64,000 nucleotides of DNA, taken from assembly GCF_020537505.1 (NCBI RefSeq), contig NZ_JAJBMO010000008.1:62001-126000 (forward strand), read 5' to 3'. Below, in pieces: positions 1 through 7,948 of this stretch. Numbering within the stretch: position 1 is the stretch's first letter; every line of letters starts with the position of its first letter. Under the pieces are notes generated by a model. The model saw only the letters and a program-made list of their open reading frames with translations. It was not told the origin of the DNA and searched no databases. The translations under genes and the position numbers were made by a program. This DNA comes from Blautia glucerasea (GTDB lineage: Bacteria > Bacillota > Clostridia > Lachnospirales > Lachnospiraceae).

Positions 1-2346
1 GAACACTCCAACAAAAATACTTTTAATTCCCGTCCATGCTTTCTGCCAGTTGCCAGAAAATACTCCAGATATAAAATCATTGAATCCGTTAAATATCTGC
101 TTTACATCCCGGATAACATCTTTGGCGCTTTTCAGAAATCCTTTTAGAACGTTTCCAAAAATTCCAAAGTTATTGGTCCAGGCCGTCTTGAATATTGAAC
201 CAAGCCATTTGGAAAACTGGGATAATTTTTCCTGAATCCAATCCCATTTTTCTTTTATATCATCTCGCAGTGCTTTTACTGCATTTTTCACATTATCTCT
301 TAATGTTTCAAATGCTTTCACGGCTCCATCGCGAAGCTGAGTTGTTTTTTCAACCACCCAGTCCCTTAATTTAGCAGCATACTCACAGATAGTATCCCAG
401 TTCTTATATAGCAGGATTCCAGCTACTATTGCGGCAGCAATCCCGATTACCAGCGGACCTCCAAGTGCTCCAACCAGTGCTTCGACTCCTGTCTTCACAA
501 GAGCTACCGCACCTGAAATACTTTTAATGGAGCTTACAACATTAACTATCGTTGTAATAAAGCCAGCTGCATTTGCGATAAATTCACTTATCTTCCAGGC
601 AGCGAAGAATGAGGCTATAACCGTTGCTATCGTCTGAATCACTCCCGGATTGGCTGCGCACCAGTCTGAGAAGGTTTTCAAGACTCCATTAATCCTGTCC
701 CAGATTGCCCCAAAAACACCGCCGGTCCACTGCGCTATTGGCTGCAGTACACTATCCCAGAACCACTGGAATAGAGGCTGTAGGGCTGCAAGTATACCAT
801 TAAACACGCTGATAACACCGGACATGGTTTCCAGGAATCTTGGAACCACTTCATTCGCTGTCCATGTTTCCAATGGCACCAGAACATTTTCCCAGAACCA
901 CAGGAGTCCTTCCCCTACATGAATAGTAAATGGGGCAATGGCTTTCCACAATCCATTTAGACTGCTCCGGATCTTGTCGAAGTTGACTTTCATCAGTCCG
1001 TTATTCAGGGCATCTATAAAGCGTGGGATACCTGTGCCAAGGGTCCATTTTCCAACTGGTACAAGGAAATTCTTCCAGAAATCTTTCAGAGAGTTAAATG
1101 TAAATTTTCCAAGCCTCGCAAGGCCTTCATTCCACAGCCTTTTTAAAGACTGTGTAGCAGGATCACACAGCTTCTTGATATTCTGGAACATTTTTGTAAA
1201 CTGTTTGTCCGTTTTATCTACAACAGTTTCACCCTGGGCAAGACTGCCGAAATCAATTCCAGCTCCACCTGCTCCCCCAGTTCCTGTTCCTCTTCCGGAA
1301 GAAGGTGTGGAGCTGGTACTGTCTGTCTGGCTGTCCAGCTTATTCACCTGGTCAAACCCCATGAGGGCACGCATTTTCTCAGCTGCTTTCTGGGCGGATT
1401 TGGCAACGCCATTATTTGCACTGGAAAGATTATCTGCTGAACTGGCTGCATCGTCCATTCCCGTGCTTGCGCCTGCTGCCGCACTTCCGATAGCTGAAAT
1501 CTGTCCGGAAGCACTGTTACTGGATTTCTGACCGGTAATCAGCTCTGTAAACGATTTAAAGGCGTTTGCCAGAGTGATCAGCTTTCCAATTACCGTGTTG
1601 ATCACTCTGATAACCGGAGTGAAAAGATTTATCAGTCCCTGGCCAATCGTAGCCTTCAGGGAATCAAACTGCAGAGTAAGGATCCTTACCTGGTTTGCCC
1701 AGGATCCTGAGGTCCTCGCAAAATCCCCCTGGGCTGCTGCCAGCTGGTTTTGTACGAAGGAATACCTTAGCGCAACCTTTTCAGCTTCTGACATTTTTGC
1801 CGTTGTCTTCCCGAAACCGTTTGCCAGCGCATAACTGTCAAGGGCAGTCTGAGTCATGACTACGCCAAGATCTTTCAAAGATTCCGTTTCGCCTGTGAAA
1901 ACGGATTTCAGCTTGGTGTATGCTTCATCCTGTGACAGATTATAGAAAGACGCCACATCACCTGCCAGCTTGGTAAGGCTGGAGCCCATGTTATAAGCCT
2001 GTTCCTCGGAAAATCCAAAGGCTTTCGCCATTGCCCCGAAGGTACCGGTGAACTGCTTTGCCATGGTCTCAGAAAGCCCAAAGCTCTGGGCTGCACTCTT
2101 GGCAAATTTATCAACCTGTGCAGTCATGTTCGGAAATGTAACGTCTACAACGTTCTGAACCTCTGCCAGATCTGAGCCAAGCTCCAGGCATGACTTTCCA
2201 AAATCTATCAGCTTTTTAACGCCAAATGCTGCTGCAAGAGTTGCACCGGCTTTCTTTGCCAGAGATTCAATGCCGCGCATCTGCGACTGAAACCGATTCT
2301 GATTAACGACCAGGTCAAGCCCGATCTGTCCAACACTTGTTGCCAT
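1..2346 (-). CDS. Phage tail tape measure protein (partial)
   Basis: Open from an ATG at 2346 to the left edge, 782 visible residues with no stop. The tape measure protein sets tail length and lies in the tail lumen before ejection. The N-terminal half resembles the TP901/PhiMM TMP family (MATSVGQIGLDLVVNQNRF start, then helical Ala-rich sequence). A Ser/Gly-rich linker follows around residues 330-370. There is then a repeated Trp-rich region and hydrophobic helices (IASFFAAWKISEFIA, GPLVIGIAAAIVAGILLY). It follows the small tail genes, the usual place. The start has AGGTG upstream. Family assignment is firm; the C-terminus is unseen. Confidence 0.92.
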   Translation of the reverse strand, partial: MATSVGQIGLDLVVNQNRFQSQMRGIESLAKKAGATLAAAFGVKKLIDFGKSCLELGSDLAEVQNVVDVTFPNMTAQVDKFAKSAAQSFGLSETMAKQFTGTFGAMAKAFGFSEEQAYNMGSSLTKLAGDVASFYNLSQDEAYTKLKSVFTGETESLKDLGVVMTQTALDSYALANGFGKTTAKMSEAEKVALRYSFVQNQLAAAQGDFARTSGSWANQVRILTLQFDSLKATIGQGLINLFTPVIRVINTVIGKLITLANAFKSFTELITGQKSSNSASGQISAIGSAAAGASTGMDDAASSADNLSSANNGVAKSAQKAAEKMRALMGFDQVNKLDSQTDSTSSTPSSGRGTGTGGAGGAGIDFGSLAQGETVVDKTDKQFTKMFQNIKKLCDPATQSLKRLWNEGLARLGKFTFNSLKDFWKNFLVPVGKWTLGTGIPRFIDALNNGLMKVNFDKIRSSLNGLWKAIAPFTIHVGEGLLWFWENVLVPLETWTANEVVPRFLETMSGVISVFNGILAALQPLFQWFWDSVLQPIAQWTGGVFGAIWDRINGVLKTFSDWCAANPGVIQTIATVIASFFAAWKISEFIANAAGFITTIVNVVSSIKSISGAVALVKTGVEALVGALGGPLVIGIAAAIVAGILLYKNWDTICEYAAKLRDWVVEKTTQLRDGAVKAFETLRDNVKNAVKALRDDIKEKWDWIQEKLSQFSKWLGSIFKTAWTNNFGIFGNVLKGFLKSAKDVIRDVKQIFNGFNDFISGVFSGNWQKAWTGIKSIFVGVF

Positions 2347-2388
2347 ATATGCCACCTGCCTCTATCATGAGGACATCGGCACATGGCA

Positions 2389-2538
2389 CTACTTGTCCCG
2401 GTTAATCTTTATTTCAAATTCTTTTTTACAATGGCGCCCCTGGCACCGGATGAAAACACCCCGGCATTTTGCATCCGAGGTGTACTGTACTTTCTGTTCG
2501 TGTCCGCAGAAGGGGCATTTTACCTTGTTTTTATTCAT
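2389..2538 (-). CDS. Small Cys-rich zinc-finger protein, Com-like
   Basis: A 49-residue protein beginning MNKNKVKCPFCGHEQKV. It has CPFCG followed by two further cysteines (RCQGRHCKKEF), a four-cysteine zinc ribbon of the size of the Mu Com translational regulator. The SD AGGAGGTG lies five bases before the ATG. The gene overlaps the end of the Gp15 gene and precedes the tape measure gene. Com-like zinc ribbons can bind mRNA, so a role in translation of neighbouring tail genes is possible but is inference. The size and cysteine pattern are seen directly. Confidence 0.7.
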   Translation of the reverse strand: MNKNKVKCPFCGHEQKVQYTSDAKCRGVFIRCQGRHCKKEFEIKINRDK

Positions 2539-2857
2539 TCGCACCTCCTGCCATATCAATAAATGCCTGTTTCATAGCTTCCAGGAATTTATCTCTGTCT
2601 TCCTCTGAGACCTTCATAGCCTGTTTATTTCTCCATTCGCGGCGGATCCGGCGCTGTTCCGGGGTGAAATGCTTTAAGATCTCTTCATCCTCTTCTGCGC
2701 GGATTGCTACGATCCTGCCAAGGGCTGTATCCGGGCCGATTCCGGACAGAAGGTCCGAAAACTCGTCCCAGGGCATCCCTGCAGGAATTTCCTTAGAAAG
2801 ACGTAACCCGTACTGTGATTGAAACGATGATACGATCAAATCAAAATCATCTATCAA
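2531..2857 (-). CDS. Gp15-family tail assembly protein, probable frameshift partner
   Basis: About 108 residues matching the bacteriophage Gp15 family found between the tail chaperone and tape measure genes (IDDFDLIVSSFQSQYGLRL near the N-terminus). No ATG or good SD precedes it; the first usable start is TTG at 2857. The reading frame remains open upstream, encoding DPYYD before that TTG, a sequence that looks like part of the protein. It lies in the +1 frame relative to the chaperone gene that ends at 2871. Translation by frameshift from the chaperone, as in lambda gpG-GT, is therefore likely, though a TTG start cannot be excluded. Confidence 0.8.
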   Translation of the reverse strand: MIDDFDLIVSSFQSQYGLRLSKEIPAGMPWDEFSDLLSGIGPDTALGRIVAIRAEEDEEILKHFTPEQRRIRREWRNKQAMKVSEEDRDKFLEAMKQAFIDMAGGANE

Positions 2858-2870
2858 ATCATAGTACGGG

Positions 2871-3167
2871 TCACTGCTCTCCCTGGTCTTCTTCTCCCTG
2901 GATCAGATCCATTGCGGTCTGGATAATGATCATAAGATCTTTGAAAGGCAGACGCATTTTTTTAATCTCATTACGGTCTTTTTCGCTGAACAGCTTTTCA
3001 TATGCCGCAATAGTTGATTCTGTATCGGAAGAACCTTCCTTGAACAGGCCCATAATCTCAAGCATGGTACCCGCATCTGCATTTACCACGAATTTTCTGC
3101 CCTTGATAATCAGGGCAGGATTTTTATCAAAGCTTAATTTGTCTGTAATATCAATACATTTTGCCAT
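2871..3167 (-). CDS. Tail assembly chaperone
   Basis: A 98-residue protein preceded by AAAGGAG. Size, position between the major tail protein and Gp15/tape measure genes, and the compact alpha/beta N-terminus (IIKGRKFVVNADAGTMLEI) fit the gpG-like tail chaperones of siphophages, which coat the tape measure during tail assembly. The acidic C-terminal end (QGEEDQGEQ) is encoded by a purine-rich stretch with a repeated AGGGAGA motif just before the stop, where a ribosomal frameshift into the next gene may occur. Confidence 0.78.
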   Translation of the reverse strand: MAKCIDITDKLSFDKNPALIIKGRKFVVNADAGTMLEIMGLFKEGSSDTESTIAAYEKLFSEKDRNEIKKMRLPFKDLMIIIQTAMDLIQGEEDQGEQ

Positions 3168-3203
3168 TTGTTTTCTCCTTTTTCTTGCAAAAATCTGCAG
3201 TTA

Positions 3204-3686
3204 CTACGCAGCTGGGGTAATCTCCGGTTTTCCATTGCTCATGATATCGAATTCAAGAGGTGCTACAGCTGTGGAATCTCCGGATCCAACATTCTTCACA
3301 TTGATAACTGCTTTTGTAAACTTCACAACAGTGCCATCCGGGAAAGTCCACTGCGTATCAGCTTCTGCATTTCTTCCGTTCTTCCATGCCAGTCCTGCAA
3401 CAAAATCATTTCCGGCATCCCCGACATTACGTTTTGCAGTTACTGAAATTGTAATACTCTTGGATGTCATTAAACGTCTGGTCCATCCTTCTGTGTCAAA
3501 TGGGTTCCATTCTTCCACTCCATTGTCAAAAGATACGGAAAAGGTTTCACAGTCTGCAATATTTTTCAGTGAAGCAGTGCCGCCTGATGCTGCTGTGTCT
3601 ATCTGGAACTGGTTCTCGTAGCATGGATATACGCCAGTCTTGGAAGCTGCGAACAGCTGAAGGTTCATTACAATTTTATTCTTCAT
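3204..3686 (-). CDS. Major tail tube protein
   Basis: 160 residues from the ATG at 3686, chosen because AAAGGAAATAAGG lies just before it; an upstream ATG at 3707 sits within the SD region. It forms the tail tube in siphophages. The N-terminus MKNKIVMNLQLFAA is the short motif often seen on clostridial phage structural proteins, and the remainder is beta-rich. It lies between the tail terminator and the chaperone, the conserved position. The gene overlaps the upstream stop by about ten bases, which suggests translational coupling. Confidence 0.82.
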   Translation of the reverse strand: MKNKIVMNLQLFAASKTGVYPCYENQFQIDTAASGGTASLKNIADCETFSVSFDNGVEEWNPFDTEGWTRRLMTSKSITISVTAKRNVGDAGNDFVAGLAWKNGRNAEADTQWTFPDGTVVKFTKAVINVKNVGSGDSTAVAPLEFDIMSNGKPEITPAA

Positions 3687-4083
3687 CCTTATTTCCTTTC
3701 TTTTCAAAAATCACTGCCAGCTCTATAACCATCTCATAGATGCCGGAATCATCTACACCTATATCCTGAAGATCGTAGACTGGCAGGATAAATTTAATAG
3801 TTTCATCGTTTACAGTTGCATTTCTGGTGGCTCTGACAGCTTCAAACAAGGCTTTTCCTGCTTTTTCGGTCTCACGCTGGGATTTATTCCAATGTACCAG
3901 CAAAGTGACGTATTTCGTGCCATAGGACTCCAGCTGAGGTCCACCGATTGCCACCTTATACTCATGCTGGTGTTTACTGTTATAAACCCCAACCATTTTT
4001 TCCGGCTTATCCGGAATTGGTCCAACATACACAGACCCCTGTGTGAGCGTCTCAATATAATCTCTGATATCTGATAACGTCAT
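3676..4083 (-). CDS. Tail terminator / minor capsid family protein
   Basis: 135 residues. The position (third after the connector genes) and sequence (VTLLVHWNKSQRETEKAGKALFEAV, then a beta-rich end) fit the small Minor_capsid_3/tail terminator proteins of SPP1-like and TP901-like phages, which cap the tail tube at the neck. It overlaps the preceding gene by four bases (ATGA type), consistent with coupled translation. Confidence 0.68.
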   Translation of the reverse strand: MTLSDIRDYIETLTQGSVYVGPIPDKPEKMVGVYNSKHQHEYKVAIGGPQLESYGTKYVTLLVHWNKSQRETEKAGKALFEAVRATRNATVNDETIKFILPVYDLQDIGVDDSGIYEMVIELAVIFEKKGNKDEE

Positions 4084-4463
4084 AAACCTGTCAGCCTCCT
4101 GTAGTTTTCTTTGAATGCTTCCACTGCAACATCAACATTTTTTCCGCCTGGAAGCCAGTCTTCATACCATTTGCCTTTTGCATTCGGGTTCTCATCCTTC
4201 TTAAAATGAAATTCCGGATGAAAATACAGGCGTCTGGCATAACGTGTACTGGATATAATGCTTACTTTTCCATGACTGCTTTCAGATGTATCTACAAAAG
4301 TACTCTCATTCTGTAATACACCAGTATCTCTTGGAAACACCTGTGCCTGCTCAACTTCTTCATGTAAATCTTCTGCAGTCTGTTCCAGGGCTGCCACCTG
4401 TGCCTGTGTCAGCTGATTGATCTTCGGAAAATTAAGTTTGACGGTTGAATTGACCTTGATCAT
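4080..4463 (-). CDS. Head-tail joining / tail completion protein (HK97 gp10-like)
   Basis: 127 residues. The motif FPRDTGVLQNESTF followed by SSTRYARRLYFHPEF and GKWYEDWL is typical of the Minor_capsid_2/HK97-gp10 family that completes the neck. The SD GGAGGTG precedes the ATG. It overlaps neighbours on both sides, as expected in a tightly packed neck module. Confidence 0.8.
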   Translation of the reverse strand: MIKVNSTVKLNFPKINQLTQAQVAALEQTAEDLHEEVEQAQVFPRDTGVLQNESTFVDTSESSHGKVSIISSTRYARRLYFHPEFHFKKDENPNAKGKWYEDWLPGGKNVDVAVEAFKENYRRLTGL

Positions 4464-4798
4464 ATCAGAAACACCTCCGTGTAATTTACGGTACCGTCCG
4501 GATTTCTTGCTTTCCTGGCTTCCTGGATCTTTCTCTTGACACCAAATATGGTTGCTGTACCGCCTGATATTACCGGAAGCTCCGGGCAGATATCTCCCGG
4601 GAATAATACGGATCCGGTAATCTGAACCAATTTCTTGTCAACTGTGAAAATCGTCTTTGCTTTGTCCTGATAATTGCATTTCCCGGAATATTCAAAACAC
4701 GGAAGAGGCTCCCCGTATTTATCCCGCCCTTCCTGTTCCATCACTAAGCTGATATCCGTCCTGCAAAGCCTTTTGGGTACTAAACATGGATATTTCAT
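4460..4798 (-). CDS. Head closure / head-tail stopper protein
   Basis: 112 residues between the connector adaptor and the gp10-like gene. The location and small beta-rich sequence (FTVDKKLVQITGSVLFPGDICPE) fit the SPP1 gp16-type stopper that closes the filled head. Assignment rests mainly on gene order. The SD GAGGTGAGCC precedes the ATG. Confidence 0.65.
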   Translation of the reverse strand: MKYPCLVPKRLCRTDISLVMEQEGRDKYGEPLPCFEYSGKCNYQDKAKTIFTVDKKLVQITGSVLFPGDICPELPVISGGTATIFGVKRKIQEARKARNPDGTVNYTEVFLI

Positions 4799-4801
4799 GG
4801 C

Positions 4802-5188
4802 TCACCTCGCTAATCTGTAGCACAGCCCTGTCTGGCACAACAGTGCATACAGATCTCTTTTCATTGCCACACCTTTGTCTGTGAATACGTTCCAGCTGCT
4901 ACCAAACTGGGCGGATACACCATTGATGCTGTAGCTTGAAAGTATAGAATTGATCTCGTCCGCATTCTCGGTTTCAAAATCTGCCTGCTGACAGACAACA
5001 TCCTGAATGATATCCTGCTGAAACTGTGTCAGTCTGGAAAATCCCCGGCCTACAATCCGGTTGTAGGTCAGGGAATCAATGTGCCGAGACGCAATCTGCA
5101 GAGCTCTCCCAATGTCATTTTCTAAAATCAGGGTTCCGCCGTAAGTATCCGTATAGTATTCTGGGGTTGCATATGGTTCATAAGACAT
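4802..5188 (-). CDS. Head-tail connector adaptor protein
   Basis: 128 residues. The N-terminus YATPEYYTDTYGG and a helical core (ALQIASRHIDSLTYNRI, FQQDIIQDVVCQQADF) match SPP1 gp15/HK97 gp6-type adaptors that bind the portal. It lies directly downstream of the major capsid gene. The SD GGGGTG precedes the ATG. Confidence 0.78.
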   Translation of the reverse strand: MSYEPYATPEYYTDTYGGTLILENDIGRALQIASRHIDSLTYNRIVGRGFSRLTQFQQDIIQDVVCQQADFETENADEINSILSSYSINGVSAQFGSSWNVFTDKGVAMKRDLYALLCQTGLCYRLAR

Positions 5189-5202
5189 TTTTTCACCCCT
5201 TA

Positions 5203-6174
5203 TCAGGCACCAACCTCAGCAGTATCAACATCCACATAAATGCTGTCGATTTTGCCATCACGGCCATTGGGAAATACAAATACATCGGAGAAAGATCTGT
5301 TCTGATACAGATATCCGTCACCTTTTGTATGTGCGCCAGGTGCAAAATAATAGATGCTGTTGATCTTCGGTACAGTCTTACAGGTCTGTCCACAAGCAAC
5401 AAGTACGTTGATCTTGTGCGCACCTGTCACTGCTTCAACACCGCTTCCAGCAGTTACCTTTTTCTGCGGTTCAAATCCACCGTTTTCCGGCTCCCAGTTA
5501 AATGCATCATAGAATCGCTCATCATCGATTACTTCCATGATCGGCACCCCATCAATGTCTGTTACTCTGGTCTCAATGCCAAGACCGCCTTCTGCGATCT
5601 GTGTCATTTCGATCTTACGAGTGAACTCTGTGGACTGCTCCAGGGCATCCATGATCTCACTGCGAACATACATGAGCAGGGATCCGTTCGCTTTGTATCT
5701 TCTGAGTTTTCCTTTTGCAAGGATATCTTTCAGCATTCCAAAGACTTTTGCCTTAGTATATGTGGAAATTGCTGTGGATCCGTGATAGCCTTCTGTCTTC
5801 TGGGCTGCCTGGGCAACTTTGGAGAAAAACAGTGCATCTGTTTCCGGAACCACCCATGTCTGTTCGAACACTCTGGAAATGTTCTGGATAGAAGCTGTAG
5901 CATTTGTCTCATCAACATCTGCCTTATCTACCATGAACTCAACATCACGGTCATGTGTCAGTGTGTACGGTACGTCTTTCTGTTCATAAGAACCGACATT
6001 CCAACCGCCTTTTCTGTTGTGGTTTTTATATCCGGATGTACTCATCTGGGTAAAATGAAAAGTTTTGGCGTCAAGCCATCTAACATTACTGGTTACAAAT
6101 GGAGAGGTCAGGGTTCCCTGCATCAGGATTTCAAGGAGTTCCGGGCTCCACTGTTCTGCATAATTCAATGCCAT
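5203..6174 (-). CDS. Major capsid protein
   Basis: 323 residues, the normal size for a HK97-fold capsid protein without a delta domain. It assembles the icosahedral head. Features seen are MALNYAEQWSPELLEI at the N-terminus, AAQKTEGYHGSTAI, and a domain with MQ/TRVTDIDGVPIMEV near residue 215. It follows the scaffold gene and precedes the connector genes. No head protease gene is visible, and the N-terminus is too short to contain a delta domain, so a separate scaffold as in SPP1 is likely. Confidence 0.88.
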   Translation of the reverse strand: MALNYAEQWSPELLEILMQGTLTSPFVTSNVRWLDAKTFHFTQMSTSGYKNHNRKGGWNVGSYEQKDVPYTLTHDRDVEFMVDKADVDETNATASIQNISRVFEQTWVVPETDALFFSKVAQAAQKTEGYHGSTAISTYTKAKVFGMLKDILAKGKLRRYKANGSLLMYVRSEIMDALEQSTEFTRKIEMTQIAEGGLGIETRVTDIDGVPIMEVIDDERFYDAFNWEPENGGFEPQKKVTAGSGVEAVTGAHKINVLVACGQTCKTVPKINSIYYFAPGAHTKGDGYLYQNRSFSDVFVFPNGRDGKIDSIYVDVDTAEVGA

Positions 6175-6195
6175 ATCTTATACCTTCTTTCTTTT

Positions 6196-6813
6196 TTAGT
6201 TCCAACGGTTCCAACGCTTTGTTGGCACTGCTGTCTGGTTTGTAGTAGTCTGCTGCGGATGCTGTGCCGGATTACCGCCGGTTCCTACCTGGGTAAATCC
6301 GGTCTTTCCATCAGCCTGTGGTTTCAGTGCCGGAACGTCTTCCAGCACCTTGTTTACAGCTGTTTTCAATGTTTCCTCATTGATGTTTCCATCTTCTCCC
6401 ACAACCTGGCTTAAATCAGCCATTTTAAGGATATATGGAATTGTCTTTGCTTCGATTCCCAAGGAAACTGCCATCATTGTGGCTGCTGATTCCACCTGTG
6501 CCGCCTGAACAGCTTTCTGAGATGCGGCAAGCTGTGCCTGTGTTTCTGTAATCTGGTTCTGCATCCCGATAACGTCCGGCTGATTTGCCGCTTTCTGTTC
6601 TTTAAATGCGGTAATTGCCTGCTCCACTTCCTGCTGTGATAATCCCTGCTGCCTGAAGTAGGCTTTCAGGGCTGTATCTTCTTTCGCAGCCAGTGTTCCA
6701 TCCAGCATCTGCTGAATCTTTCCATAGTCAATTGCAGATGTACTCTGCTGATTGCTCTGAGCCGCAGTCTGCTGAGTATCAGGGTTCTGAGTTGCTGTAT
6801 TGTTATTTTCCAT
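6196..6813 (-). CDS. Capsid scaffolding protein
   Basis: 205 residues from the ATG at 6813, which has AAGGAG seven bases upstream. The upstream extension to 6882 has no SD. The protein is Gln/Ala-rich and largely helical with a coiled-coil centre (residues about 85-130), a low-complexity Gln/Asn/Thr N-terminus and a short basic end (TKRWNRWN). This is the usual profile of scaffold proteins that guide capsid assembly and then leave. It is directly upstream of the major capsid gene. Confidence 0.85.
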   Translation of the reverse strand: MENNNTATQNPDTQQTAAQSNQQSTSAIDYGKIQQMLDGTLAAKEDTALKAYFRQQGLSQQEVEQAITAFKEQKAANQPDVIGMQNQITETQAQLAASQKAVQAAQVESAATMMAVSLGIEAKTIPYILKMADLSQVVGEDGNINEETLKTAVNKVLEDVPALKPQADGKTGFTQVGTGGNPAQHPQQTTTNQTAVPTKRWNRWN

Positions 6814-6927
6814 TTCTGGACTCCTTTCCGTTTTGAGAGTGTCGCTCTTATGTCTTCCATTGTCATCAGTGTCACTGGTCACGCACCTTTTTGCGTCATA
6901 TCGTGTTTGGACGTAAAAATAAGACGC

Positions 6928-7110
6928 TTAACCCTGCGCCTCAATGGGAGATTTTGGATCACCGCCTTTCTGATCTTCAACGGTCTTTACCAGCTGCAGA
7001 TTTACTAGATACTCTGCTCTTTTCCGTGACACTTCCAGTTCTTCCCCGGCTGTACGAAGAACCAGGTCATTTTCTTTGTCACGGAAGTTGTGCTGCACTA
7101 TCACCTTCAA
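6928..7110 (-). CDS. Small phage protein of unknown function
   Basis: 60 residues starting with TTG at 7110 behind a strong SD (GAGGAGGTG). The sequence begins MKVIVQHNFRDKENDLVLR and then RKRAEYLVNLQLVKTV, and resembles small proteins between minor capsid and scaffold genes in clostridial phages. No catalytic motif is visible. A 14-bp palindrome lies immediately upstream, between it and the Tad2-like gene. Confidence 0.7.
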   Translation of the reverse strand: MKVIVQHNFRDKENDLVLRTAGEELEVSRKRAEYLVNLQLVKTVEDQKGGDPKSPIEAQG

Positions 7111-7124
7111 ATAACCACCTCCTC

Positions 7125-7138
7125 TTGCGCCGGCGCAA
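7125..7138. repeat. 14-bp GC-rich palindrome, copy 1
   Basis: Perfect palindrome TTGCGCCGGCGCAA followed by TT. It is also found at 18254-18267 and 18731-18744, and with one mismatch at 29768-29781. This copy lies between the Tad2-like gene and the SD of the next gene. Function unknown. Confidence 0.85.
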
Positions 7139-7140
7139 TT

Positions 7141-7635
7141 TTATTCTGCAAAAATCCAATCCTCTGCCAACATATCCGCCTGTGATGCAAGCCATCCCAT
7201 CTGAACACCTGATGTTCCGACAAAAGCTACTGCCATATTTCCAATGGCATCATGCTCGCAATTTACGATCTGTTCGTCCGCTGTCTTGTAAGAAATTCCA
7301 GAAGCAAGCTGAATGTACTGTTTCTTGCCATTCCAGCCTTTTCTCGCTACTTTCATGCCCCTTTTCAGATACTTAATGGCTTCACCAAAAGAAAATGTTG
7401 CTTCTCCGCCAAGAATTGGACAGTTCTGACCATCTGCAACAATCCATTCGTCAGAAAGAATATTCTGAATTGTGTACTCAACTTTCTGTGTTTCTCTTAT
7501 GTCCATACAGCCACCGTCTTTTGTGTACATAAGGATTGTCTGAGATTCTTCATCCCACCACCAATATCCTCCCCATGATGGAAGTTTTACTCCCCTTCCA
7601 CCTTTCATTATCTTTAATGCTTCTGCAAATAACAT
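7141..7635 (-). CDS. Tad2-like (DUF2829) protein, two tandem domains
   Basis: 164 residues from the ATG at 7635, preceded by AGAGGATGG. The C-terminal half (from about residue 78) has the DUF2829/Tad2 signature: FSFGEAIKYLKRGMKVARKGWNG and the ending GWLASQADMLAEDW. The N-terminal half repeats the pattern in diverged form (LFAEALKIMKGGRGVKLPSWGG ending in EWIVAD). Tad2 is a known phage protein that sequesters the cyclic nucleotide signal of the Thoeris defence system. Here it sits among head genes and is set apart by a terminator just upstream, as expected for a moron. A tandem-domain form is unusual. Ligand specificity cannot be read from sequence. Confidence 0.85.
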   Translation of the reverse strand: MLFAEALKIMKGGRGVKLPSWGGYWWWDEESQTILMYTKDGGCMDIRETQKVEYTIQNILSDEWIVADGQNCPILGGEATFSFGEAIKYLKRGMKVARKGWNGKKQYIQLASGISYKTADEQIVNCEHDAIGNMAVAFVGTSGVQMGWLASQADMLAEDWIFAE

Positions 7636-7730
7636 TTTCCATCCTCTCTTTCTTAAAAATAAGCACAAAAATAACACGTCTTATGGCGTGCTATCATTGT
7701 TTTTATAACTGTATTGATATTTTTGAGTAT

Positions 7731-7766
7731 AAAAATACCACTAGCCGTTTCTGACTGGTGGTATTT
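7731..7766 (-). terminator. Rho-independent terminator upstream of the Tad2-like gene
   Basis: An 11-bp stem (AATACCACTAG with its partner, one G-T pair) is followed on the minus strand by TTTTATA. It overlaps the stop of the 60-residue gene and would end the head-module transcript or reduce read-through into the Tad2-like gene. Confidence 0.75.
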
Positions 7767-7947
7767 AGTACCATAAAACCGTTTTCTCTGTTGGTGGGTT
7801 CTCCATTTTCGCCAAACGTTTCAGTTCATTCCGGACATGCGGTGCTGCGAAAGAACTTGCATTTTCATGTTCTGTAACTTTTCCATCCTCAATTCTCATA
7901 AAACCTTTGGGTTCTTTCCCCTCTGGGTAATAGTCGGCAGAAATCAT
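7765..7947 (-). CDS. Small phage protein after the minor capsid gene
   Basis: 60 residues from the ATG at 7947, which follows the stop of the minor capsid gene by one base. The ATG at 7983 would overlap that gene by 35 bases and is less likely. The sequence is MISADYYPEGKEPKGFMRIE with a C-terminal VRNELKRLAKMEN. It resembles short conserved proteins that follow the minor head gene in clostridial phages. Function unknown. Confidence 0.65.
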   Translation of the reverse strand: MISADYYPEGKEPKGFMRIEDGKVTEHENASSFAAPHVRNELKRLAKMENPPTEKTVLWY

Positions 7948-7948
7948 A

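Noticed and set aside
5026-6414. Long plus-strand open frame across the major capsid gene
   Set aside because: It is the reverse frame of the capsid and scaffold genes, has no SD and encodes no recognisable protein.
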